The notes beneath the pieces are model-generated. The model saw nothing but the letters and a program-made list of their open reading frames with translations. It ran no database searches and was not told the origin of the DNA. DNA of 64,000 bases from Planctomycetota bacterium (GTDB taxonomy: Bacteria > Planctomycetota > Planctomycetia > Planctomycetales > Planctomycetaceae). This document shows, in pieces, positions 8,610 to 16,763 of the stretch (positions are counted from its first letter, which is position 1; each line of letters starts with the position of its first letter). The position numbers were made by a program, and so were the translations under genes. The stretch spans positions 262,155-326,154 of the forward strand of contig JAFEBS010000010.1 of NCBI GenBank assembly GCA_018242525.1, written 5' to 3'.

Positions 8610-10114
8610 CAGAGCATCTCATGGATCACCCGACTGGATTCAGGGACCACGGGGATTGGGCGACCGGACTTGTCCGGCAGGAATTGATGGGGCTCGATTC
8701 CCAGCAGGTGGTACATTGTGGCGAGGACGTCTTTGGGGCCGACCGGGTTCGATACGACTTCGCCTGCGTGTTTATCCGTCGCTCCGACAACACGACCGCG
8801 TGCAATCCCGCCGCCGGCAAACAACGCCGAGTACGCCTGAGACCAGTGGTCCCGGCCGCCTCCCTTGGCCGCATTGATCTTCGGTGTCCGACCATGTTCA
8901 CTGATGCACACGACCAGCGTGTCGTCCAGCAAGCCCCGTTGTTCCAGGTCCAGCACCAGCCCGGAAAAGCCCTTGTCCAGGCCGGGCAGTAACTGGTCGG
9001 TCATCCGCGGGAAGTGATTCCAGTGCGTATCCCAGGCATCGCCCGCCAGGCCGTATTCATCCCAGAAAACGCTGACCAGTCGCGTTCCTGCTTCGACCAT
9101 TCGCCGGGCCGCCAGGCAGGACTGGCCGAACAGCGTCATACCGTAAAGATCCCGCGTTTCAGAGGACTCCTTCCGAACGTCCAGAGCTTCGGAGACCGCC
9201 TGCGACTGGATCAGCGAATAGGCCATCTGTTGAAAACTGCTCAGCGAACGCCCCCGGTCGGAATTCTCCAGGTCACGCCGGGCGTCGTCGATCTGAGTCA
9301 ACAGCGAACGACGTCGATCCAATCGATCTACGGTCAAGGTTTCTGGCAGCGATGTCGACGACAGGCGGAATGAGGCGTCCCGCTTGCAACTGACATACGG
9401 GTCGAAGACTTCGATGTTTTGATCGCGCAGTGTCTTGTAGACGGACCGGTCGGCCGCGCCGAGGAATTCCGTCCAGATCGGATTGTAGGCGGTTCCCAGG
9501 TAGCTGGCGTAGGGGCCAGCCCGGTGAACTTCGCCTGTTCGTTGAGTGCTGAACGGAAACGGCAGGGCAACGTTTTGTGGAAACGGTGACAACCCGCCCC
9601 GTCGTGCCCGCTCCACGTATTCGACCACGCTGCCAAAATACGGATGGTGCTTGGGATCGTTGGGACTCAACTCCATGTTCACGTCGATAATCGGTGTCCC
9701 GGTCATGGCATAGGCCACACCGTGGATCGGATATTCGTGGTGAATTGACCTGAGGACCGTCACGCGGTCCATCATCCGAGCCATCCGCGGCATATGCTCG
9801 CAGACATCCAGACCGGGTAATGACGAGGCAATTGGCAACATCGTCCCGCGCACTTCCACGGGCGCTTCGGGCTTCATGTCGACGGTTTCCATCTGGCTGG
9901 GGGAGCCATACAGAAACAGGATGATGCACCGCTTGGCCGCTCCGAACCCGTCTGGGAGGGCAATCTTTGGCGTCGCTTCAGCCGCCCGGGCGGCATCCGC
10001 CTGAAGAAGTTGGGGCAGGCTCAGTCCCAGCAGGCTTGTTCCCCCCGCCTCGAGCAATTCACGCCGGGTGAATCCCGAGCAGAGCCGTCGCGGCGAACTG
10101 AGAATCCGAAGCAT
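8609..10114 (-). CDS. DUF1501 protein, Tat-exported, sulfatase/phosphatase-like
   Basis: 501 residues. I chose the internal ATG because GAAAGGAAA lies just upstream and the twin-arginine signal then sits near the N-terminus (FTRRELLEAGG plus a hydrophobic stretch). DUF1501 proteins belong to the alkaline-phosphatase/sulfatase superfamily. Visible hallmarks are an early 'LYGSPSQMETVDMKPEAP', 'VSVFWDEYG...WDTHWNHF' and near the end 'VVCISEHGRTPKIN...GRDHW', which carry the likely metal ligands. The family is greatly expanded in Planctomycetes, usually beside DUF1549/DUF1553 or DUF1592 cytochrome-like partners; here the only partner is the small coupled gene downstream. Substrate unknown. Confidence 0.9.
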   Translation of the reverse strand: MLRILSSPRRLCSGFTRRELLEAGGTSLLGLSLPQLLQADAARAAEATPKIALPDGFGAAKRCIILFLYGSPSQMETVDMKPEAPVEVRGTMLPIASSLPGLDVCEHMPRMARMMDRVTVLRSIHHEYPIHGVAYAMTGTPIIDVNMELSPNDPKHHPYFGSVVEYVERARRGGLSPFPQNVALPFPFSTQRTGEVHRAGPYASYLGTAYNPIWTEFLGAADRSVYKTLRDQNIEVFDPYVSCKRDASFRLSSTSLPETLTVDRLDRRRSLLTQIDDARRDLENSDRGRSLSSFQQMAYSLIQSQAVSEALDVRKESSETRDLYGMTLFGQSCLAARRMVEAGTRLVSVFWDEYGLAGDAWDTHWNHFPRMTDQLLPGLDKGFSGLVLDLEQRGLLDDTLVVCISEHGRTPKINAAKGGGRDHWSQAYSALFAGGGIARGRVVGATDKHAGEVVSNPVGPKDVLATMYHLLGIEPHQFLPDKSGRPIPVVPESSRVIHEML

Positions 10115-10284
10115 GGGACGTTTCCTTTCAGGACGAATCGAAACCATCCTATAACATCGGCCTGATGCGACTCAAGGCATGAGCCGCCGATTCCGGGTTC
10201 CAAATCCCGAAGGTTCGAATTCCGAACAGCTGTGATCGTCGCCGCGCGACCTGCGTGAGGTCTTGAAGACTCGCGACGGTACTC

Positions 10285-10385
10285 AGGGGTCAAGTGGTTC
10301 AAAGTTCAGTTTTCGCGAACCACAGACTCCGATCGGTTTGAGAGATCACTCCCGCGAAAATTGAACTTTGAACCACTTGACCCCT
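10285..10385. repeat. 33-base inverted repeat at the end of a HEAT gene
   Basis: Positions 10285-10317 and 10353-10385 are inverted copies differing at one of 33 bases, with a 35-base loop. Each arm starts AGGGGTCAAGTGGTTC (read towards the loop) and ends TTTTCGCG. The outer end overlaps the stop codon of the minus-strand HEAT-repeat gene. No run of T follows, so it is not a classical terminator, though a hairpin this strong could stabilise or end the mRNA. Length and perfection suggest a dispersed palindromic element. Confidence 0.85.
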
Positions 10386-11721
10386 ATTTCTTGAGAGGCG
10401 AGCCCAACGTATTCTTCTCGGCGGCCCACCACAGCCGCCAGGTTCGTTCATCGAATCCGAAGTTCTGGCCGGTCAGTTTTTGCAGAGTCGAAAGTGTTTC
10501 CTGATTCGGCTGATGTACGGTCACAATTGTCGTTTTGCGTTGAATCGGCACGCCGCCAATTGGGGGAGCGATTACGGCTCCTTGAGGGAGTTGGCCGGTG
10601 CGGATTGCCGCTTCAACTTCCGGTGGCAGCGATCCCCCGAATGCGGATCCTCCCACGGAACCGTCTGTACTGCCACTGTAGACCTGTTGGGCCGGTACGT
10701 TGGTTTGAACCGTGTACTGATGCGTTGTCACCAGGGCATCGATCAAGGGTTGGACTGCTAAATCCGTTCCCACTCGTGCCAGTCCAGCCGCAGCCCGGCA
10801 TACGACTGGATTAAGGCTGTTCCGCAGTTCTTTGATGTACGCCGATTGTGCAAATTCAAAATTCTCTTCGGAGATCCCGTTGAGCGACGCGTAGCGGACA
10901 TCGTAGTCGGGGTCAAACAAGGACAGTTTCACGAGTCCCGCGGCCCCTTTGGAACCGACCAGCTTGGACAACACTGTCACACCCAGTGTGCGCATGTCCC
11001 GTTGGCTGTCTTCGCACAGGAACCGGATGATCGCTGGTGCTGCATGGGGATCATCGATCTGCTGCAGACTTACCAGTGCCTGCTGATACCGGTCCTGATT
11101 GTTCCCACCCAACCACAAATGCCAAAGCTTGACCTTTTGAAACCATTCGCGTTCCGCCGCCAGTTCGTCGGCCGTTTTCTGAATCAGATCCAGTTCCTGA
11201 ACCGTAACGTAACGCCCCTTGTATTTCACATATCCCCGGGTCGCCATCATTTCATCGCGATCGACAAATGCCCCTTCATGCCAGACTCGACCAAGTGCGG
11301 TCTGTGCCTTTTCGTGGCGGGAATCCTTTGCGACCACCCGTTCCAGATGATGTTCCCGCTGCGATGACAAACCGTGTTGCCGGCACCATTCTGCGAGATC
11401 CCAGTGAGCTTCGAGGGTATCGCTGATCCGCCGTGCCCTGGATTCGTATTCCTCAACCAGCAATGGCCGCATCGTGAGAAACTTCGTTTCGGAACGTGCA
11501 ACGGCGATTGTGACTCCGGTTAGTGTTTCCAGTACGATTGAATCGGAACCTGACGCCCTGGCAACGTTTCCGCTGACGATCTTGCCCCGGATTTCACCGC
11601 CGTTCAGCAGTTTTACCAAATCCGCGCGGACGGGCACCGCTGCGGCGAAGTGAAACAACGCCACCCCGCAGACCAGACAGAACCTGTACCAGCGACCCCG
11701 CAAGGAGGGATTCGCGATCAT
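10384..11721 (-). CDS. exported HEAT-repeat protein
   Basis: 445 residues. The chosen ATG has GGAG eight bases upstream and is followed directly by a signal peptide (RGRWYRFCLVCGVALFHFAA, cleavage likely after VRA). Residues about 25-75 (LVKLLNGGEIRGKIV) look like a small beta domain of the kind that precedes many planctomycete periplasmic proteins. Residues 80-150 are helical, TPR-like. Residues about 190-330 are HEAT repeats (DPHAAPAIIRFLCED, SQRDMRTLGVTVLSKL, NPVVCRAAAGLARVG). The tail is glycine- and valine-rich and ends in a short helical unit with LTGQNFGFDERTWRLWW, a motif I have met at the end of similar proteins. Probably a periplasmic scaffold; no catalytic motif. Confidence 0.82.
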   Translation of the reverse strand: MIANPSLRGRWYRFCLVCGVALFHFAAAVPVRADLVKLLNGGEIRGKIVSGNVARASGSDSIVLETLTGVTIAVARSETKFLTMRPLLVEEYESRARRISDTLEAHWDLAEWCRQHGLSSQREHHLERVVAKDSRHEKAQTALGRVWHEGAFVDRDEMMATRGYVKYKGRYVTVQELDLIQKTADELAAEREWFQKVKLWHLWLGGNNQDRYQQALVSLQQIDDPHAAPAIIRFLCEDSQRDMRTLGVTVLSKLVGSKGAAGLVKLSLFDPDYDVRYASLNGISEENFEFAQSAYIKELRNSLNPVVCRAAAGLARVGTDLAVQPLIDALVTTHQYTVQTNVPAQQVYSGSTDGSVGGSAFGGSLPPEVEAAIRTGQLPQGAVIAPPIGGVPIQRKTTIVTVHQPNQETLSTLQKLTGQNFGFDERTWRLWWAAEKNTLGSPLKK

Positions 11722-12229
11722 CAGCGAGTCTCCAATGCCATCAGAAATGTGCCCTTTTTCAAAAGCGCCTCCAGATTCTACGGTTGCCAATTCCAGATTC
11801 GCAAGACGTTGTTCATCATCTTAGAGTGTTTTAATCTTCGGCAGACGGCAGACCCTCCCCTGGAAAAACCGATTCCAGCCCGCAGGAGTGAGTCAAACCG
11901 TGTTCGATTTGGGGGGCTTGGGTCGAGCATTTCGGCGCGGCGCAGCTTCAAACGGGTCCGGACGCCCCTGTGGTTAGACGTCGCGATCGTTACGTTCGCG
12001 GCTGGCGTAGATCTTCCCGTCCAGTTTCAGATTGTTGGGTCTGGCGGAGACTCTTGCCGTTTGGGTAGCATATGGCGGATTCGGCGAAACTGTTCACGGT
12101 GCGAGGAAATCGAGGTTTCCTCATCTTCACGTGAAAAAGCGTCGACGCATTTCGATGACGCTGTGATACGGAGATCCTTCTCACCTCGATTTTCAACGGA
12201 TGGTTTCTCAAAGCCACGAAAGCAAAACG
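11722..12229. other. intergenic region between divergent genes, no gene seen
   Basis: 508 bases between the divergent HEAT and beta-propeller genes. The short ORFs here lack ribosome-binding sites and protein-like composition. It presumably holds promoters for both neighbours, but I could not pick a convincing -35/-10 pair. Confidence 0.5.
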
Positions 12230-13483
12230 ATGAGTGGTTGGATGACGGTAACTGTGCGGATTCGGCTGATCGCAGCGAGTTTTCTACTGGCGAGTTCATC
12301 GTCTGCATTTGCCCAGATTGACGGCGGGCTCCCCAGCCCCCAACAGCTCAGCCGTTTCGGCTTGGAGCGGGCCTGGTGGAATCAGGCCGAATTGAACAAG
12401 TCACGCGACAAGGTGCGACACGTTTCCATGGACGAGGACATGGTCTATGTTATGTCAACGTCCGGCATCGTCACCGCTTTCGATTCGGAAACGGGAAAAA
12501 GGCGATGGGCTGTGCAACTGGGACGTTTTGATCAACCGGGGTACCCCGTTGTTTCGAACGAAACGCTGGCGATGGTTGTTGTCGGATCCACTTTGTATGC
12601 CATCGAAAAGAAAACCGGGAACATGACCTGGACACTTGGCCTTCCCGGCCAGCCGTCGACCGCTCCCGGAGTCGACGACGATCAGGTTTATGTCGGTACC
12701 CTGGAGGGAAGTGTGTACGCCTTCAGCTTGCGAAAGGTTCGCCAGCTGTACCAAGAACAGCGGTTGCCTCAGTGGTCTGGTGAGGCGATTGTCTGGCACG
12801 CCTCCGCCTCTAAGGAAATTACGTCCCCCCCGATCCCCAGCGGTCGGACTGTTTCATTTGCCAGCCGCGACGGATCTCTCTACTCCGTGGCAACTTCCGA
12901 CAAGCAGCTGATCTTTCAATTGGAAACCAATGGAGCCATTGTGGCACCGATGGCCACCGCCGGAAAACTGCAGTATATCGCCTCCGACGACAACTCATTT
13001 TTTGCGATCAATGCCAGCAATGGTGCCGTCCTCTGGGAATACACTGCTGGCCTGCCCATTCGACTCGCTCCGTACGTCGTCGAAAATGATCTGTTTCTGA
13101 CACCTGATCGCGGTGGCATGTACTGCCTGAATGCAACCACGGGAGACCAGCGCTGGTGGCAACCCAATCTGCGAAGCTTTATTGCGGTCATTGGAAACGC
13201 TGTCTTTGCTTCGGATGTCGACGGTAACTTGGTCCGTTTGACGCGCGATGAAGGCGGAATGACGGCGTCGTTGGCGTTGCGCGATTATTCGGTGCGTGTC
13301 GCCAATGATCGCACCGACAGAATCTTCATGTCGACCCCCAGTGGACGAATCGTCAGCTTGCGTCAACGCGGCGAAACAATTCCCGTGTATCACAAATTCC
13401 CAGACCGTTTGCCGATTCTGCCGTCTGTCGAGCCAGAAGAAGCGGTACCGCCGGCTGCCGAGACTCCGGACGCCACAAACTGA
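12230..13483 (+). CDS. exported PQQ-like beta-propeller protein
   Basis: 417 residues from the second ATG; the upstream ATG at 12200 is also possible and neither has a clear Shine-Dalgarno. A signal peptide follows (IRLIAASFLLASSSSAFAQ). The rest is a beta-propeller of the PQQ/BamB type, with repeated strands such as VYVMSTSGIVTAFDSETGKR, LYAIEKKTGNMTW, VYVGTLEGSVYAF, SFFAINASNGAVLWEY and MYCLNATTGDQRWW. BamB-like proteins act in the periplasm as scaffolds, and true PQQ dehydrogenases need catalytic residues that I do not see. The tail is rich in Pro, Glu and Ala. Probably a periplasmic scaffold or binding protein. Confidence 0.82.
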   Translation: MSGWMTVTVRIRLIAASFLLASSSSAFAQIDGGLPSPQQLSRFGLERAWWNQAELNKSRDKVRHVSMDEDMVYVMSTSGIVTAFDSETGKRRWAVQLGRFDQPGYPVVSNETLAMVVVGSTLYAIEKKTGNMTWTLGLPGQPSTAPGVDDDQVYVGTLEGSVYAFSLRKVRQLYQEQRLPQWSGEAIVWHASASKEITSPPIPSGRTVSFASRDGSLYSVATSDKQLIFQLETNGAIVAPMATAGKLQYIASDDNSFFAINASNGAVLWEYTAGLPIRLAPYVVENDLFLTPDRGGMYCLNATTGDQRWWQPNLRSFIAVIGNAVFASDVDGNLVRLTRDEGGMTASLALRDYSVRVANDRTDRIFMSTPSGRIVSLRQRGETIPVYHKFPDRLPILPSVEPEEAVPPAAETPDATN

Positions 13484-13845
13484 AATCGCACCGCCCTATC
13501 AAGACCCAGTTGAGGACAGGCCGATTCGAAGTTCTTAACGACGCGCTCTGTGACGGTGGTCGCAACGTCGTCAGCACCTCCAACAATTCAACGGCTGTGG
13601 ATGCTTGACGCTAAGTTTCCCGCATCCGGAATTGTCAGTGCAATCTGACTTCCCTGAATCCTCACATATTCGGTATATTCCTGCCGCGCCATGATCCCTG
13701 CCTTATGATTCAAGCTTGAGACCTTCCTCGGTATCCTTCAGATTCACAACGGTGATTTTGTTTGATTTCGTCGATTTTGAATGAACGCTGCGTTGCACGG
13801 GTACGACGCGGCTGGATTGACTTTCGTAGTTCCGAGCAGAACTCT
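13484..13845. other. intergenic region, no gene seen
   Basis: 362 bases between two same-strand genes. The TATATT at 13673-13678 could be a -10 box for the following gene, but it lacks a clear -35. A longer in-frame start for the next gene at 13762 was set aside. Confidence 0.4.
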
Positions 13846-14247
13846 ATGAAGACGCCCATCGTAGACCGGCGGAGCCAACCACGCCTGTTGTTTCATCCAC
13901 AAGCGTATGCATTCGTCTCGGAAGCCTTGAAAACGGCGCAGGATTTGGTAGATCGGATCGAAAGCCGACTGGAAGAGCCACATCATATTTCCGGCCCCGA
14001 ATTGCTGGAAGGCGTTCGCGTGCTTGGCCTTCGGTTGTATGGTCTGATGGCCCCGGTTGTGTTTCGTCATTGGGGATTGTGTTCCACCGACGATTTTGGC
14101 CGGATGGTGTTCGAGATGATCGATCGCGGTGAAATGCGCAAGTCGGAAACGGATCAGTTGAGCGATTTCCACGACGTCTACGCGATCGACGAGACGTTTG
14201 CGCAGGACTACAAATTCGACGTCTCCAAGGCGTTTCGCCCCCTGTAA
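13846..14247 (+). CDS. Minf_1886-type conserved protein (Planctomycetes/Verrucomicrobia)
   Basis: 133 residues from the internal ATG (MKTPIVDRR); the 28 extra upstream codons lack the family character. The protein has the layout of the small conserved family found in Planctomycetes and Verrucomicrobia: 'YAFVSEAL', 'HISGPELLEGVRVLGLRLYG', 'FGRMVFEMIDRGEM.KSE.D...DF.DVY'. It is cytoplasmic, with no TM or signal. It precedes a HAD phosphatase and zwf, 234 bases away. Function unknown. I recognise the family from its motifs only, so the family name is moderately sure. Confidence 0.78.
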   Translation: MKTPIVDRRSQPRLLFHPQAYAFVSEALKTAQDLVDRIESRLEEPHHISGPELLEGVRVLGLRLYGLMAPVVFRHWGLCSTDDFGRMVFEMIDRGEMRKSETDQLSDFHDVYAIDETFAQDYKFDVSKAFRPL

Positions 14248-14481
14248 TCTCTCATCAGAGAACAGGCTTCACCGACGCGTACCTCCGCGCGGGCTTTGTC
14301 CAACAAAATCTCAGCCGGGTTACATCAAAAAGATTTATTCTACCGGCAGGTCGCCCCGCGCCCGGACCCTCGTTAACATCTGGGGCGAGGTCTGCTGCCG
14401 CGGATTGTGGCAGCATTCCCTGGGGACAAGCGGTCCCGGAAGTGCCATGACCTGCCGTGCGCCTGAAGGATCGAACTGAGG

Positions 14482-15180
14482 ATGGTGGACACACTGGGAG
14501 TCATCTTCGATGTCGATGGGGTTCTGATCGATTCCTATCAATCGCACTTCGAAAGCTGGCGCGTGTTGGCTGATCAAATGGGCCTTCCGTTTACAGAAGC
14601 TGAGTTTGTTCGCGGATTCGGCCGAACCACACGAGAGACCATCGTCGATCAATGGCCGGATCGTGCCTGGACTGCGGATGAAGTTCGACAGCTTGAGGAC
14701 CGGAAGGAACGGGTGTACCGGGAGAACATTCAAGGTCAGTTCCCGGCCATGCCGGGCGCATCAGACCTGATTCGCTCGTTGCACGCCGCGGGGTACCGAA
14801 TCGCCGTTGGATCTTCAGGCCCACCCGCCAATGTGGATCTGGTCATTGATCAATTGGGCGTCGCAGAACTCATTCGCTGTCGGATTACAGCGCGGCATGT
14901 CACGCGCGGCAAACCGGATCCCCAGGTCTTCCAATTGGCAGCGGAAGGACTGGAACTGTCGGCCCACAACTGCTGTGTCGTGGAAGATGCCCCGGTGGGA
15001 ATCCAGGCGGCGCACGCGGCCGAAATTGTCTGCGTGGGAATCGCCAGCACCGGCCGCAATCACTTCGATTTGAAAAATGCGGAATGGATTGTTCATTCAT
15101 TGGACGAATTGACGCCACAGCGTGTCGCCGAACTGATCCGCGCCGGACTTCGCTCAAACTCAACGACCAATCAGGAGTAG
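14482..15180 (+). CDS. HAD-superfamily sugar-phosphatase / beta-phosphoglucomutase-like protein
   Basis: 232 residues. HAD motifs are complete: motif I DVDGVLID (nucleophile Asp plus the acid/base Asp) near residue 10, a four-helix C1 cap, motif II VGSSG about residue 112, motif III Lys in RGKPDPQVF about 148, and motif IV VVEDAPVGIQAA about 170. This arrangement is typical of subfamily IA enzymes such as beta-phosphoglucomutase and small sugar-phosphate phosphatases. The gene ends four bases before the zwf start, and its last codons hold that gene's Shine-Dalgarno, so the two are coupled. The context suggests dephosphorylation or isomerisation of a hexose phosphate, but the substrate cannot be read from the sequence. 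Confidence 0.87.
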   Translation: MVDTLGVIFDVDGVLIDSYQSHFESWRVLADQMGLPFTEAEFVRGFGRTTRETIVDQWPDRAWTADEVRQLEDRKERVYRENIQGQFPAMPGASDLIRSLHAAGYRIAVGSSGPPANVDLVIDQLGVAELIRCRITARHVTRGKPDPQVFQLAAEGLELSAHNCCVVEDAPVGIQAAHAAEIVCVGIASTGRNHFDLKNAEWIVHSLDELTPQRVAELIRAGLRSNSTTNQE

Positions 15181-15184
15181 CATT

Positions 15185-16762
15185 GTGTCCATCGTATCTG
15201 CAGTGACTTCGAATGGCGGTACACCCACATCGGGGGCAGTTCCCAGTCCGGCTTCGGCCACGGTCGCAATTTTTGGTGCCTCCGGCGATTTGACCGCGCG
15301 AAAACTGATGCCGGCGCTGTTTGATCTCTGGAACGACGGCTATCTGTCCGACGCGTCACCGATCGTCGGAGTGGCCCGACGAGAAAAGTCCGATGAAAGC
15401 TTCCGCAACGAAATCTACGAGGCGATCAATGGCCACGTTCGTTCCGGTGCCGTGACTGCTGATCAATGGGCAGGGTTTTCCCGTCGCCTGTTTTATCGTC
15501 AACTCGATATCGCCTCGCCGGATGGATATGCCGGATTCCGCGAGCAGTTGGAAACCCTTGAACGGCAACAGGGGACCGGTCCCAATCGGGTCATTTACAT
15601 GGCCACGTCACCCGACTTGTTTCTGCCGGCTGTCGAACACCTGGGGTTCGGGGGACTGATTCCCGGGCGTGACGTTCCCGAATGGCTGCGCGTGGTGTTT
15701 GAAAAGCCGTTCGGACACGACCTGGCGTCCGCGCAGGAATTGAGCGGAAACTTGCGTCGCCTGTTGCGTGAAGATCAGATCTATCGAATCGATCACTACC
15801 TGGGGAAGGAAACCGTTCAGAACATCCTGTTGTTCCGGTTCGGCAACTCGATCTTCGAGCCGTTGTTGAATCGAAACCAGGTCGATCACGTGCAGATCAC
15901 GGTGGCGGAATCCCAGGGCCTGGAACGTGGCCGCGGCGGCTACTATGACAACTCCGGAGCGATGCGGGATGTCCTGCAGAATCACGTTTTGCAGTTGATG
16001 TGCCTGATCGCCATGGAACCCCCGGCACAATTCAACGCGCGCGACCTGCACGATGAAAAACTGAAAGTGCTCAAGGCACTGGCCCCGGGCAATAAGGGGG
16101 ACATCTCGTCGTGGGCCATCTCGGGACAATACTCCGCGGGACTTGTCGATGGTCAGGCCGCCGTCAGCTACCTGAGCGAAGAGCGGATTCCCGCCGATTC
16201 CCGTACGGAGACGTACGTGGCCATGAAGGTCCTGATCGACAATTGGCGCTGGGCCGGTGTCCCCTTCTACCTGAGGACCGGCAAACGTCTGCCGTCGCGC
16301 GTTTCCGAAATCGCCATTCAATTCAAGCAGCCCCCGCTGAATCTGTTCAATACGGTCGAATGCGAAGGGGATGTTTGCGAACTGGTGGGAACCCGCCCCA
16401 ACAAACTGGTGTTTCGAATCCAGCCCAGTGAATCCATCAAGCTGTCGTTTTCCACCAAACGCCCGGGGATGCAATACCAGGTTCATCCGGTGACGATGGA
16501 CTTCAATTACAAGCAGGCGTTCAGCGAAGCCCTGCCCGAAGCGTACGAACGCCTGCTGCTGGATGTCCTGCGAGGCGATTCGACCCTGTTCATGCGCAGC
16601 GACGAACTGGAAGCCGCCTGGCAGTTCGTGACTCCGATCCTGGAACACTGGAAGTCCAGCGACGTCGGTCCAGAACCTTATCGGGCGGGTTCGTGGGGTC
16701 CACGCATCGCCGATGCGATGCTGATCAACGACGGCCGCGCCTGGCGGACGCCGTCGATGTAA
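15185..16762 (+). CDS. zwf: glucose-6-phosphate 1-dehydrogenase (copy 1)
   Basis: 525 residues with a GTG start; AGGAG lies inside the last codons of the HAD gene. It oxidises glucose-6-phosphate to 6-phosphogluconolactone with NAD(P)+, opening the oxidative pentose-phosphate pathway. Evidence: the nucleotide-binding motif IFGASGDLTARKLMPALFDL near residue 30 and the family signature RIDHYLGKE near 200, including the catalytic His-Lys region. Later motifs GVPFYLRTGKRLP, IQFKQPP and RIQPSESIKLSF are also present. Length is usual (480-520) plus a 25-residue N-terminal extension rich in Ser, Gly and Pro. A second, divergent copy lies at 52920. Confidence 0.96.
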   Translation: MSIVSAVTSNGGTPTSGAVPSPASATVAIFGASGDLTARKLMPALFDLWNDGYLSDASPIVGVARREKSDESFRNEIYEAINGHVRSGAVTADQWAGFSRRLFYRQLDIASPDGYAGFREQLETLERQQGTGPNRVIYMATSPDLFLPAVEHLGFGGLIPGRDVPEWLRVVFEKPFGHDLASAQELSGNLRRLLREDQIYRIDHYLGKETVQNILLFRFGNSIFEPLLNRNQVDHVQITVAESQGLERGRGGYYDNSGAMRDVLQNHVLQLMCLIAMEPPAQFNARDLHDEKLKVLKALAPGNKGDISSWAISGQYSAGLVDGQAAVSYLSEERIPADSRTETYVAMKVLIDNWRWAGVPFYLRTGKRLPSRVSEIAIQFKQPPLNLFNTVECEGDVCELVGTRPNKLVFRIQPSESIKLSFSTKRPGMQYQVHPVTMDFNYKQAFSEALPEAYERLLLDVLRGDSTLFMRSDELEAAWQFVTPILEHWKSSDVGPEPYRAGSWGPRIADAMLINDGRAWRTPSM

Positions 16763-16763
16763 T

